A DNA stretch of 41,683 bases from Microbacteriaceae bacterium (GCA_025352325.1 JANXTR010000034.1:1-41683), one strand, 5' to 3'. Shown: positions 23,629 through 32,486, numbered from the stretch's first letter. Notes: generated by a model not told the origin, from the letters alone. A program made the numbers and translations.

Positions 23629-25056
23629 ATGACCACAACCGCCTCCGCCCGCCCCACTGCCGTCGAACCGGGGGGCATCGAAGCTATCCCCGCGTCCAAG
23701 CGCCACGGTTCGCCGTGGCAACTCTTCGCCACCTGGACCGCGCCGAACCTCGAGTTCGCCACCGTCTTCGTCGGCTTCATCGCCGTCGCCTACTTCGGCC
23801 TCGGCTTCTGGCAGGCCCTGGCCGGCATCGTCCTCGGCAACGCGCTCGGCTCGGCGACGCAGGGCATCCTGTCAACCTGGGGTCCCCGCGAGGGACTCGC
23901 CCAGCTCGTGCTCAGCCGCACCGCCTTCGGCAGCAGGGGCAACATCCTGCCCGCCGGCATCAACACCGTGATGGCCGGGCTCGGCTGGTTCGCGGTCAAC
24001 TCGGTCTCCGGTGCTCTCGCCCTCGCGACCCTGACCGGGATGCCCGCCTGGCTCGCGCTGATCATCGTTGTGATCCTCGAGGTGGCTCTCGCCTTCGTGG
24101 GCCACGATCTGGTGCAGTTCTTCGAGCGCTACGCGAGCATCGTGCTGGGCGTGATCTTCCTGATCGCCGTGATCTCGATTTTCTCGGCAGCGGATGTCAA
24201 CACAGCAGTCAAGGGCGGCGGCTTCAGCTTCGGTGGCTTCACACTCACCGTCGCTGCCGCCTTCGGCTACGCCGCAGGCTGGAACCCGTACGCCTCGGAC
24301 TACAGCCGCTACCTGCCCAAGAACACCAGCAAGCTGAAGATCGGCCTGGCCGCCGGGCTCGGCAACTTCGTGTCGTGCACCGTGCTGATGGCCGCGGGGG
24401 CCGCCGCCGCACTGATCGTGGCGCCAGCGGATGTCAGCCCGACCGCCGCGTTCGTGCACAGCATGCCGACCTGGGTCGCCAACCTCACCCTGGTCGGGAT
24501 CGCCATCGGCGCCATCGCCGCGAATGCCCTCAACGTCTACTCGGGAGCGATGTCGTTCCTGGCCGCAGGCATCAGGATCCCGTTCTCGCTCCGCCGTGCG
24601 ATCATTGCGGTCGGGTTCGGGATCGTCGGCTTCTTCATCGCGCTGGCGTCGATCCTCAACGAGAGCATCGCCGCGAACTACGAGAACTTCCTGCTCGTCA
24701 TCGCGTACTGGATCGCTCCGTGGCTCGGGATCGTGCTCGTCGACCGCCTGATCCGTCGGGGCACCGCCATCTCGGACTTCGTGCCGGACAAGGCGAAGTA
24801 CCGCAACCCGGCAGGCGTCATCTCGCTGCTGGTCGCGGGCGTCATCTCGATCTGGCTCTTCTCGAACCAGAGCTTCTATGTCGGCCTGATCGCGGGCAAG
24901 GCACAGATCGGCGACCTGACCCCGCTGGTCGGCTTGGTGCTGGCCGGCGTGATCTATTTCGCGCTCTTCCAGGTTTTTAAGCCCCAGCTCGGCGGCCCGG
25001 TGAGCGAGGAGCCCGACGAGATCGTCGGTGTCGACGCCGCGGACCTCGTGGCCTAG
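23629..25056 (+). CDS. NCS1-family purine-cytosine permease
   Basis: 475 residues with about 12 membrane helices. The NCS1 motifs are WQLFATWTAPNLEFATVFVG at the start of helix 1, GWFAVNSVSG near 122 and GYAAGWNPYASDYSRYLPKN near 218. It would import cytosine or a related base with a cation across the cytoplasmic membrane. The next gene is a cytosine deaminase 6 bases downstream, so cytosine is the likely substrate (inference from the pair). The C-terminal tail is acidic (EEPDEIVGVD). The start is set by TACAGT 6 nt upstream. Confidence 0.9.
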   Translation: MTTTASARPTAVEPGGIEAIPASKRHGSPWQLFATWTAPNLEFATVFVGFIAVAYFGLGFWQALAGIVLGNALGSATQGILSTWGPREGLAQLVLSRTAFGSRGNILPAGINTVMAGLGWFAVNSVSGALALATLTGMPAWLALIIVVILEVALAFVGHDLVQFFERYASIVLGVIFLIAVISIFSAADVNTAVKGGGFSFGGFTLTVAAAFGYAAGWNPYASDYSRYLPKNTSKLKIGLAAGLGNFVSCTVLMAAGAAAALIVAPADVSPTAAFVHSMPTWVANLTLVGIAIGAIAANALNVYSGAMSFLAAGIRIPFSLRRAIIAVGFGIVGFFIALASILNESIAANYENFLLVIAYWIAPWLGIVLVDRLIRRGTAISDFVPDKAKYRNPAGVISLLVAGVISIWLFSNQSFYVGLIAGKAQIGDLTPLVGLVLAGVIYFALFQVFKPQLGGPVSEEPDEIVGVDAADLVA

Positions 25057-25062
25057 GCGCTC

Positions 25063-25524
25063 GTGGACGACCGGATCTACGCCACCGACGCCGAGAAGCT
25101 CGCCGTCGCCGCCCAGGAGGCCATGAAGGGACTCGAGGAGGGCGGCATCCCGATCGGGGCGGCCCTGTTCGACGAACGGGGGCGGCTGCTCGGCAGCGGA
25201 CACAACCAGCGCGTGCAGGGAGGCAACCCCGCCCTGCACGGCGAGACGGCGGCCTTCCTCAATGCCGGACGCCAGACCAGCTACCGGAAGACGACGATGG
25301 CGACCACGCTGTCACCGTGCTGGTACTGCTCGGGGCTGGTGCGGCAGTTCAACATCGGCCGGGTGATCGTGGGCGAGAACGAGAACTTCTTCGGCGGTCA
25401 GGACTGGCTGGTCGAGAACGGGACCCGCGTGACGACGATCAATGACCCGGAGCTGATCCGGATTATGGGCGACTTCATCGACGCGAACCCCGAGCTGTGG
25501 AACGAGGACATCGGCGAGGAGTAG
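25063..25524 (+). CDS. Yeast-type (Fcy1-like) cytosine deaminase
   Basis: 153 residues of the cytidine deaminase-like fold. Zinc ligands are in HGE (LHGETAAFLNAG, near 60) and PCWYC (TLSPCWYCSG, near 88). The C-terminal DFIDANPELWNEDIGE closely matches the end of the yeast enzyme Fcy1, which is unrelated in fold to the E. coli CodA amidohydrolase. It would deaminate cytosine to uracil and ammonia in the cytoplasm. GTG 25063 lies 6 bases after the permease stop, so the two form a salvage operon. It ends 5 bases from the convergent DUF1905 gene. A more general base deaminase activity cannot be excluded. Confidence 0.87.
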   Translation: MDDRIYATDAEKLAVAAQEAMKGLEEGGIPIGAALFDERGRLLGSGHNQRVQGGNPALHGETAAFLNAGRQTSYRKTTMATTLSPCWYCSGLVRQFNIGRVIVGENENFFGGQDWLVENGTRVTTINDPELIRIMGDFIDANPELWNEDIGEE

Positions 25525-25529
25525 GCGAG

Positions 25530-25835
25530 CTACCTCAGCTCGCGGAGCGCGATCACCACGTCGACGGTGGCGTCGTGCTCGATCCCCTCGGCGACCCGCA
25601 CCGTCTTCTTGAGCGGCAGGGAGTAGCGCCCGTCGCCCATGGGAAAGATCGAGGTGCGCCAGCTCGTGCGTCCGACCGTCACGTCAACGGGCACCGAGTC
25701 GAAGCCGCCACGAAGACCGTCAGTGCGGGCCGTGATCTCGTCCGAGAGGTCCTCGGGCAGGCTCACGAAGAACCACTCGTCGCGCCGCCCCTTCCACTGC
25801 CAGAGCGGGGCGGTGAAGGCGTAGCGCGCGGGCAC
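25530..25835 (-). CDS. DUF1905 domain protein
   Basis: 101 residues from GTG 25835, decided by TACTGT 6 nt upstream. It opens YAFTAPLWQWKGRRDEWFFVSLPED and runs through GFDSVPVDVTVGRTSWRTSIFP to SLPLKKTVRVAEG..ATVDVVIALREL, the whole of the DUF1905 beta-barrel. The function is unknown; members are small cytoplasmic proteins, often beside YdeI/OmpD-type genes. It lies immediately downstream of imuA' (31 bases) on the same strand, but its own -10 box means it need not be SOS-controlled. Confidence 0.85.
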   Translation of the reverse strand: MPARYAFTAPLWQWKGRRDEWFFVSLPEDLSDEITARTDGLRGGFDSVPVDVTVGRTSWRTSIFPMGDGRYSLPLKKTVRVAEGIEHDATVDVVIALRELR

Positions 25836-25841
25836 GCGGTG

Positions 25842-25847
25842 ACAGTA
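25842..25847 (-). promoter_or_regulatory. -10 box of the DUF1905 gene
   Basis: TACTGT on the minus strand, 6 nt before GTG 25835. It lies between the imuA' stop and the DUF1905 start. Confidence 0.55.
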
Positions 25848-25866
25848 CCGCGAGCCCGCGACAGCC

Positions 25867-26679
25867 CTAGCCTGCAACGCTGCGCAGGGCCGGGCGCGCG
25901 TCGGCGACGGAGCCACCCGCTCCCTCGCGCGCGACGACCGCCTCGATCCGTTCGTCCGGACCGGGCAGCCAGAGTCTGCGGGACTTCGCACGCCCCGCCC
26001 AGGAGCGCGACGACGAGCTCACCGTGACCTGACGCGCCGTGAGATGCCCGAAACCCGCCCCGATCCCGGCCCAGTTGCTCTCGGTGACGGTGAGGCGGGC
26101 ATCCGACCCCGGCCACGCAGCTGATGAATCCTGGCCGAGGCTCACCAGCACCGCCTCCCGCTGCCGCAGACGGGACGCCAGCTTGGATGCCGCGGCCTCG
26201 CCGATGCGCACGCGCCCCGCCGCCCCCACCGGCGGTCTCACCAGCACGACCGAGACCACGTCGACGAGCGCCGACACCACCGAGAGCCACTGCTCGCCCG
26301 GATGCGGCACGAGCACCAGGCGCTCCAGGTCGATGCCCAGCCCCGCCGCCGCCTCGACGCCCAGGTCGGGCACGCCCACGACCGCGCACCACGCTCCCGC
26401 CGCACTCGGACCCTGCAGCAACCCGAGCGCGAGCGTCGTGGAGTTCTCGACCGTGTACGTGCCGCCGGCTTCGAGCGCGCCGCCCGGCAGCAGCTCGCCG
26501 AGAGCGGGGTGGGTGGGCAGCGCCCGGGTGTCGAGCTTGGTGCGCTGCATGCCCCGGATGCGCGCCTGCAGTTCGCGGACCACGTCGGACTGCGAGGCAC
26601 CATCCGGCTCATCAAGCGCATCGAGCGCATCAAGATCGTCGTCGATACGGAGGGCGACGGATGCCGAGGGGGGAGCCAT
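25867..26679 (-). CDS. imuA': ImuA', RecA-like mutasome subunit
   Basis: 270 residues from ATG 26679. The RecA-fold segments are LGELLPGGALEAGGTYTVENSTTLALGLL (near 60-90), VVGVPDLGVEAAAGLGIDLERLVLVPHPGEQWL and VVLVRPPVGAAGRVRIGEAAASKLASRLRQREAVLVSLG. The Walker A lysine is lacking (VENSTTLAL), as usual in actinobacterial ImuA'. It partners ImuB and DnaE2 in damage-induced mutagenesis. A perfect LexA box ends 10 bases upstream of the ATG. An in-frame ATG at 26697 lies inside that box and is unlikely to be used. It is separated from imuB by about 3 kb of other genes. Confidence 0.87.
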   Translation of the reverse strand: MAPPSASVALRIDDDLDALDALDEPDGASQSDVVRELQARIRGMQRTKLDTRALPTHPALGELLPGGALEAGGTYTVENSTTLALGLLQGPSAAGAWCAVVGVPDLGVEAAAGLGIDLERLVLVPHPGEQWLSVVSALVDVVSVVLVRPPVGAAGRVRIGEAAASKLASRLRQREAVLVSLGQDSSAAWPGSDARLTVTESNWAGIGAGFGHLTARQVTVSSSSRSWAGRAKSRRLWLPGPDERIEAVVAREGAGGSVADARPALRSVAG

Positions 26680-26689
26680 TCCCCTATTT

Positions 26690-26705
26690 TCGAACATATG
26701 TTCGA
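26690..26705. promoter_or_regulatory. LexA (SOS) box of imuA'
   Basis: TCGAACATATGTTCGA is a perfect actinobacterial LexA palindrome. It lies 10 bases upstream of the imuA' ATG and overlaps the -10-like GAAAAT, which is 6 nt before that start. It could also affect nothing on the other side, since the next gene runs away on the same strand. Confidence 0.92.
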
Positions 26706-26732
26706 TGCTGTCAATGCGAGGGGAAACGTCGC

Positions 26733-29700
26733 TCAGCGCAGATCGCGCAGCCGCGCAGCGACACCCTTCTCGCCCGTCGAGCGGCGCTCGGATGTCACGG
26801 CGATCACCAGGAGCACGGCGCCCGCGGTCGCCAGCGTGATCCACCACGGAGTCGCACCGATCGAACGGCCAAGCTGCACGGCGAACACGACGATGTTCTC
26901 AATCGGGAGCACGATCAGCCCGAGGACGAACGGGGCACCCAGCCGCCGCAGCGAGCCGATCAGGATCGAGGCGAGAGCCAGCCCGAGCACCAGGATCGCG
27001 CGCCAGGTCTGCGGATCGGTGCCGGTCGCCAACATCGAGGGCAGGAGCGTCACGACGACACCGGGCGTCAGCAGCCGCCAGGATCCCCGGAATCCGACCG
27101 GCCAGCTCGTGACGCTCCGGTGCCCCTCCACGTTCCCCGGCCGCATCGCGATCACGCCGGCGGCGAGCAGAGCAAGTCCGAGGGGCAGCGAGTAGCCCTC
27201 CACGCGCAGGATCTCGCGGGTGCTCCAGCTCGCCACCATCACAGCCCAGGCGAGCGCGAAGACGACCCAGACCGGCGGCAGCGACACCGGGCGACGGCGG
27301 GCAAGCACCACAGTGACGATCATGAGGGCGAGCAGGGCGAGGCCGAGGCCGTAGAGCACGAAGATCGGGAGCGCGCCGTTGCGGGTGGTCGCGATCGGAC
27401 CGGCAACCAGGAAGAGACCGGCGGGCACGAACGACCAGCGACCGGTGATCCAGTTCTCGACAGCGGCAAACGGCGCCCCGACCAGTAGCAGCGCCGCCAT
27501 CACCGCGAGCACGGCCGACGCCGCGCTGATCGCCAGGACGGGCCACATCAGCTGCGGCGAGTCGCTCAGGGCCACCCGGTCGAACCCGAGGCCCCACCGC
27601 ACGGCCTGCACCGGTCCGGCGGCAGCCGCCGCCGTCGCCACGACGAGCAGCGGCACGCACAGCCGCCCGAGCAGGGCGAAGCGCGACGCGGCGGGCAGGC
27701 GTCGCACCAGGCCACCGAGCACCAGCAGGATGACGGATGCCGCCACCAGTGCGATGCAGCGCCAACTGTCGCGACCCGCGGGTCCGTCGCCCGCGACGGC
27801 CAGGATGGCGAGCGAGGGCAGCACGGCGCTGGCGAGTGCCACCGAGAACAGACCGATCGCGGGGACGCCGATCCCGGGCCGCCCGCGCGCGACCAGGACG
27901 GCGGCGATGCCGGCCGCGATGAGAGCCGGGGGCAGGATGTATGGCTCTGCCACGGCGATCCCGGCCAGCGCCCAGATGCACCAGAGCGCGCCGGTCCAGC
28001 TGACGAAGGCGAGAGCCCAGCCCGAGCGGCGACGTAAGAAGAACGCCATCGCGACCGCGCCGATCCCGATGATGACCAGGACGACGAACGTCGTGCCGAG
28101 GCCGGCCGCCGAGCGGAGGAGCGCGAGCGCGACCGCCACGACCGCAGCGACCAGCGCCGAGACCTCGATCGCGATGCGTGCGAGCACCGCGTGACCCTCC
28201 GGTATACCGTGCCGCTCGAGAGCCGCCCCGATGAGTCCCGTGCTGGGCAGGACGCAAGCGACGATCACCGCGATGATCGGCAGCGTGACGGGCGAGCCGC
28301 TGACGTCGAGGAACTGCGCGCCCAGACAGATCACCACGACCGAGAGCGAGGGGACCAGCAGAGCCGCGGCGGCGGTGCGGACGACCGCGTTGAGGCCGGG
28401 GCGTCGCGTGATCAGCAGGGTGAAGGCGAGAGCGAAGGTGACGCCGGTCGAGAGCGCGGTCCAGCCGCTGCGGACCGTCAGCACCGAGCCGATCCCGATC
28501 AGGAACGGCACCGCGGTGACGAGCAGCACGGCGTACCAGGCGCGCACCGAGACGCGCGACAGGAGCGTCGCCGCGAGGGCGGTGACGGAGGCCAGGGTCG
28601 CGGTGAGGCAGAGCACCGGGATGGTCGCCACGTGCACGAGTGAGAGCCCCGCGGCGAACACGATCAGTGCATAGGCATAGCCGAACGCGAGGTACGCCGG
28701 ACGGAGGACCGCAGGCACGGTGCGGGCGAGCAGAGCCAGCAGGAGAACGACCGCCGCTCCGACGGCAACCGTCAACCGCGAGTCCGACCAGGCGAGGGCA
28801 GCCGTCGACGCGAGGAGCAGGTGGGCCCCGACGATGAGCGGAAGACGCATCCCGAGCGGGGCTGCCGACACCCGGGCGACCCGGATCAGGGCGACTCCGA
28901 GCACGACGATCAACGTGACACTGAGAACGGCGCGCGTGATCGAGGCGAACTCCGTCCAGGCGATCAGTGCAAGCACGGCCAGGACGCCGGTCCAGAGCCC
29001 GGCGCCGAGCGCGAGACGGGCCAGACGCGCGGTTGAGGAGCGACGCCGGGTCAGGGTCCAGAGCACCGCCGATCCGAACGAGACCGCGGCGACCCCCAGG
29101 ATCGCCGACAGCTCCTGCGCGCCGTCGCCGGACGAGGAGAACGGACCCCCAACCGGCAGCAGAGCGATCCAGAACGCGAGGAGACCGAACGGGACGGCGA
29201 CCGCGAGGGCGACGCTCCAGACCCCGATGAGCAGCAGCAGGCGATGCACCGTGGCCGGGGTCGGCATGAGAGCCAGCAGCACCACCGCGACCACCGCGGC
29301 CGCGGGGACGAGGGCGACCTGCTGCTGTCCGACGAGGAACGCCAACGGCGTGATGGCTGCGGCGACGGCGACCAGGCCACCCGCCAGGAAGCTCCAGAGC
29401 CGCCACAGCGAGTTGCGGGCGGCCAGTGCTGCCAGCGCGGCGAGCGCGAGCAGGAGCAGCGAGTCGCCGAGCACCCAGACCGCCTCGGGGTGCGGCAGGG
29501 TCACGGCCTGCGCGATCACCACCGCGAGCACCGCGAACTGGATCACCGTCGAGGTGCCGCGATCCACGCGGAGGGTGCTGCCGAAGCGCGCCTCCAGGCG
29601 GTGCAGCGTGAGCGGCACGAGCAGGGCGACGACGCCGACAGCGAGGTGGCCGATTGCGGCGAACCACGGGTCGCCGGCCGCGTAGCCGAAGAAGGCGGGG

Positions 29701-30404
29701 GAGATCGTGACGCCCACGAGCCCGGCCCACAGCCAGGTCCGGATGCGGGCGAGCGAGGCGATCAGGATCATCACCGCGGATCCCACCAGGGTCCCAACCC
29801 CCGCGAAGACCCACCCGCTGATGGCCGGAGTCAGTGACGAGAACGCCCAGATGTCGAGGGCGACGAACACCATGCCGAGCGCGCCGACCGCCTCGGCGGA
29901 GAACTGCAGGCCGGTGCGCACCAGCATCCATGCGCTCCCGAGGAAGACGACGGTGACGACGCCGACGATGAGTGTGCGGGTGCCGAAGTCGGTCAGGTCG
30001 GGATTGAGGAAGGTGAAGACAATGGCCGCGACCGCCACCAGCGCGGCCCCCGCGACTGCCAGCACGGACTGCACGCTGACCGAGCTGCCCTCTCGCTCCG
30101 GGCCCAGCGGCGCTACCAGGGGCGGATCGGCGGGCGGGATGTCGGAAACGAGCGGCGCTCCGGAGGGAGCATCCACCTTCTGCTCGCGCGAGTTCGTGCG
30201 CAGGCCCGCGATGTGCTGATCCCGGAGCTCGAGCGCAGTCACCGCGGCGCGGGCCGCCGATTGCACCCGTGTGGCATCCGAGCCCGAGAGCACGGCGTGG
30301 CAGCTCACGCACCAGTACGGCTCGGTGAGTCGAGTCCCGCATCGCGGGCAGATCGTCTCGTCGAGGAGGTAGCGGGCGACGTCGTCAGTCCAGGCCTGCG
30401 TCAT
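26733..30404 (-). CDS. Giant polytopic membrane protein with N-terminal zinc ribbon (SCO7613-type)
   Basis: 1223 residues. Residues 19-35 form a zinc ribbon, CPRCG and CVSCH. A soluble, helical stretch to about residue 105 follows, then roughly 30 consecutive hydrophobic helices up to the end, which finishes with SERRSTGEKGVAARLRDLR in the cytoplasm. This layout matches actinobacterial membrane proteins annotated by a C-terminal SCO7613 domain. The function is unknown; repeated 4-helix patterns suggest internal duplication. The start at ATG 30404 is fixed by TAGACT 6 nt upstream. It ends 28 bases before the imuA' LexA box and is not part of the mutasome. Confidence 0.85.
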   Translation of the reverse strand: MTQAWTDDVARYLLDETICPRCGTRLTEPYWCVSCHAVLSGSDATRVQSAARAAVTALELRDQHIAGLRTNSREQKVDAPSGAPLVSDIPPADPPLVAPLGPEREGSSVSVQSVLAVAGAALVAVAAIVFTFLNPDLTDFGTRTLIVGVVTVVFLGSAWMLVRTGLQFSAEAVGALGMVFVALDIWAFSSLTPAISGWVFAGVGTLVGSAVMILIASLARIRTWLWAGLVGVTISPAFFGYAAGDPWFAAIGHLAVGVVALLVPLTLHRLEARFGSTLRVDRGTSTVIQFAVLAVVIAQAVTLPHPEAVWVLGDSLLLLALAALAALAARNSLWRLWSFLAGGLVAVAAAITPLAFLVGQQQVALVPAAAVVAVVLLALMPTPATVHRLLLLIGVWSVALAVAVPFGLLAFWIALLPVGGPFSSSGDGAQELSAILGVAAVSFGSAVLWTLTRRRSSTARLARLALGAGLWTGVLAVLALIAWTEFASITRAVLSVTLIVVLGVALIRVARVSAAPLGMRLPLIVGAHLLLASTAALAWSDSRLTVAVGAAVVLLLALLARTVPAVLRPAYLAFGYAYALIVFAAGLSLVHVATIPVLCLTATLASVTALAATLLSRVSVRAWYAVLLVTAVPFLIGIGSVLTVRSGWTALSTGVTFALAFTLLITRRPGLNAVVRTAAAALLVPSLSVVVICLGAQFLDVSGSPVTLPIIAVIVACVLPSTGLIGAALERHGIPEGHAVLARIAIEVSALVAAVVAVALALLRSAAGLGTTFVVLVIIGIGAVAMAFFLRRRSGWALAFVSWTGALWCIWALAGIAVAEPYILPPALIAAGIAAVLVARGRPGIGVPAIGLFSVALASAVLPSLAILAVAGDGPAGRDSWRCIALVAASVILLVLGGLVRRLPAASRFALLGRLCVPLLVVATAAAAAGPVQAVRWGLGFDRVALSDSPQLMWPVLAISAASAVLAVMAALLLVGAPFAAVENWITGRWSFVPAGLFLVAGPIATTRNGALPIFVLYGLGLALLALMIVTVVLARRRPVSLPPVWVVFALAWAVMVASWSTREILRVEGYSLPLGLALLAAGVIAMRPGNVEGHRSVTSWPVGFRGSWRLLTPGVVVTLLPSMLATGTDPQTWRAILVLGLALASILIGSLRRLGAPFVLGLIVLPIENIVVFAVQLGRSIGATPWWITLATAGAVLLVIAVTSERRSTGEKGVAARLRDLR

Positions 30405-30410
30405 GGCGCC

Positions 30411-30416
30411 AGTCTA
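30411..30416 (-). promoter_or_regulatory. -10 box of the giant membrane protein gene
   Basis: TAGACT on the minus strand, 6 nt before ATG 30404. Confidence 0.6.
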
Positions 30417-30489
30417 GGAAGGCAGATCGCGAAGGAACCTCAAGACCCACCGAACTGGGGGGATCACCCCGACGGCGCGCGACCGCGCT

Positions 30490-30495
30490 TAGCCT
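30490..30495 (+). promoter_or_regulatory. -10 box of the DUF2834 gene
   Basis: TAGCCT, 6 nt before ATG 30502; identical in sequence and spacing to the box at 23083. Confidence 0.6.
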
Positions 30496-30501
30496 GAACG
30501 T

Positions 30502-30834
30502 ATGAAGCCCTGGCCCCGTCTCGCCGTCGTCTACCTCATCATCGCGATCCTGGGACTGATCGGCACCTGGACGTTCAACATCCTCGCCGTCCTGTCGAAC
30601 AGCAGCTTCGTGGGCGAGTGGTTCAGCAACCCGCCGGCCACGCAGTCGCTGCAGGTGGATCTGCTCGTGGTGGCGGTCGCCGCGGGTGTCTTCATCGTCG
30701 TCGAGGGGCGTCGGATCGGGATGCGGCACGCCTGGGTCTTCCTGCCCCTGGCCGCGATCACGGCGGCCGCCTTCGCGGTGCCCCTGTTCCTGGCATTGCG
30801 CGAGCGGCGCCTGGCGGCCCTGGCGGCCCCCTAG
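30502..30834 (+). CDS. DUF2834 small membrane protein
   Basis: 110 residues with three hydrophobic helices (about 8-32, 54-70, 76-98). WTFNILAVL and a short polar loop GRRIGMRHAW fit DUF2834, an uncharacterised family of small integral membrane proteins. The cytoplasmic tail is LRERRLAALAAP. Its TAG stop shares the tetranucleotide CTAG at 30831-30834 with the stop of the convergent GMC oxidoreductase gene. No role can be assigned, and it is not in an operon. Confidence 0.8.
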   Translation: MKPWPRLAVVYLIIAILGLIGTWTFNILAVLSNSSFVGEWFSNPPATQSLQVDLLVVAVAAGVFIVVEGRRIGMRHAWVFLPLAAITAAAFAVPLFLALRERRLAALAAP

Positions 30835-32486
30835 CGCACCTGAGCCGTCGCCGCCGAAGCTCCGGCTCGCGCAGCCGCGAGGATCAGGTCCGCTGCCTTC
30901 TCGCCGATGACGATGGCGGGAGCGTTGGTGTGTCCGCGGATGATCTCCGGCATGACCGACGCATCCGCCACGCGCAGACCCTGGACGCCACGCACCCGCA
31001 GCTCGGGATCGACCGGCGCCGAGGCATCCGAGCCCATCCTTACGGTGCTCGTCGGGTGGTAGATGGTGTGCGACTGGTAGGCGAGCGACTCGGCGTCCCG
31101 ATCGACGAGCTCCAGCTTCTCGCCGTCCTCAGGGGCGATGAAGTGCCCGGTCGAGTCCGTCCGCATCGCCGGCGTCGCCAGGATGCGTTCGCAGATCGCC
31201 AGGCCGGCCATCATGACGGTACGGTCCTCGCCGTTCGCGTCGCTGAGGTAGCGCGGATCGATGAGGGGTTTCGCGAAGGGGTCGGCCGAAGCCAGAGTGA
31301 TCTCTCCGCGGCTCTTCGGCTGAAGAAGGATCGGTCCGACGCTGAGGCCGTGGCCGGGGATACCGGCCAGGCCCTCCTCGACGTAGGCGGCGGGCGCGAA
31401 GATGATCTCGACATCCGGGATTTCGACAGTGGGGCCGGACTTCACGAAGCCGTATGCCTCGGCGACGTTGGAGGTCAACATGCCGCGTCGGCGCAGCAGG
31501 TAGTTGCCCACCTCGCCCAGGCCGGTCGCCGTGAAGAGCGTGTCGCGGTCGGTTCCGACCGCCAGAAGCGCAACAAGGTGGTCTCGAAGATTCTGTCCGA
31601 CCTCGGGGGAGGCCGACACGACCTCGATGCCGAGAGCCGCGAGCTTCGCCGGATCGCCGATCCCCGAAAGCATCAGCAGCTGCGGTGTGTTGATCGCACC
31701 GCCGCACAGGATGACTTCGCGACGCGCGCGAATCGTGTGCAGCCTGCCGTCGACGACGTACTCGACCCCCACCGCCCGCGTGCCCTCGAAGAGCACCCGG
31801 GTGGCGTGAGCGCCGGTCCGGATCTGGAGATTGCCGCGATCCTTCGCCGGGCGCAGGTAGGCGTCTGCCGTGCTGGCGCGCGCACCCTTCTCCTGGCTCA
31901 GCATGGTCTGGCTGAAGCCCTCGGGCGAGCGCGTGTTCGGCGGTACGACGGCATACCCGGCCTGTGTGACGGCCTTCAGGAAGGTCCCGGTGTGACTGCG
32001 CGGGCTCCGCTGCTCCTGCACGCTCACGGCCCCCGCCGTCCCGTGCTCGGGATCGGTGGCGTCCACGATGCGCTCGACCTTCCTGAAGTAGGGAAGGAGG
32101 GACTCGAAAGACCACCCCGGGCCCGCCTGCTCGGCCCAGCCGTCGTAGTCGGCAGCAAAACCGCGCACCCACATCATCGCGTTGAGAGACGACGAGCCGC
32201 CGAGCACCTTGCCGCGCGGCCAGTAGATCGTGCGGCCGCCGAGGTGGGGTTGAGGGACGGTCTCGTAGTTCCAGTCGAACTCCGATTTGAAGAGCTGCGA
32301 GAACGCCGCCGGGATGTGGATGGCCTGATTCTTATCCGGACCCCCTGCTTCCAGCAGCACCACCTTCGTGCCGGCATCGGCGCTCAGTCGGTTCGCGAGA
32401 GCGGCCCCGGACGAGCCGGCACCCACGACGACGTAGTCGGCGTAGTCTGCCGAGTTGAAGCGCGAGTTCGAGCCGGCGGCGCTCAC
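30831..32486 (-). CDS. GMC family FAD-dependent alcohol oxidoreductase
   Basis: 551 residues from GTG 32486. The FAD-binding dinucleotide fold is VVVGAGSSGAALANRLS (near 19), GMC signature 1 is RGKVLGGSSSLNAMMWVRG (near 83) and the second signature GGAINTPQLLMLSGIGD near 263. The catalytic pair is His in SHTIYHPTSTVRMG and Asn in GHTNAPAIVIG near 525. It oxidises an alcohol to an aldehyde, like choline or polyethylene-glycol dehydrogenases. The GTG overlaps the TGA of the acyl-CoA ligase gene (GTGA), so it is the third gene of the ALDH-ligase-GMC operon. The natural alcohol is not known. Confidence 0.9.
   Translation of the reverse strand: MSAAGSNSRFNSADYADYVVVGAGSSGAALANRLSADAGTKVVLLEAGGPDKNQAIHIPAAFSQLFKSEFDWNYETVPQPHLGGRTIYWPRGKVLGGSSSLNAMMWVRGFAADYDGWAEQAGPGWSFESLLPYFRKVERIVDATDPEHGTAGAVSVQEQRSPRSHTGTFLKAVTQAGYAVVPPNTRSPEGFSQTMLSQEKGARASTADAYLRPAKDRGNLQIRTGAHATRVLFEGTRAVGVEYVVDGRLHTIRARREVILCGGAINTPQLLMLSGIGDPAKLAALGIEVVSASPEVGQNLRDHLVALLAVGTDRDTLFTATGLGEVGNYLLRRRGMLTSNVAEAYGFVKSGPTVEIPDVEIIFAPAAYVEEGLAGIPGHGLSVGPILLQPKSRGEITLASADPFAKPLIDPRYLSDANGEDRTVMMAGLAICERILATPAMRTDSTGHFIAPEDGEKLELVDRDAESLAYQSHTIYHPTSTVRMGSDASAPVDPELRVRGVQGLRVADASVMPEIIRGHTNAPAIVIGEKAADLILAAARAGASAATAQVR

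Noticed and set aside
25836-25991. A 52-residue N-terminal extension of the DUF1905 protein
   Set aside because: It overlaps the imuA' 3' end out of frame; TACTGT 6 nt before GTG 25835 and the family N-terminus fix the shorter form.
26899-30342. A 1147-codon frame overlapping the giant membrane protein gene
   Set aside because: Its translation is Arg/Gly/Pro-rich without hydrophobic helices; the other frame has the zinc ribbon and regular membrane segments.
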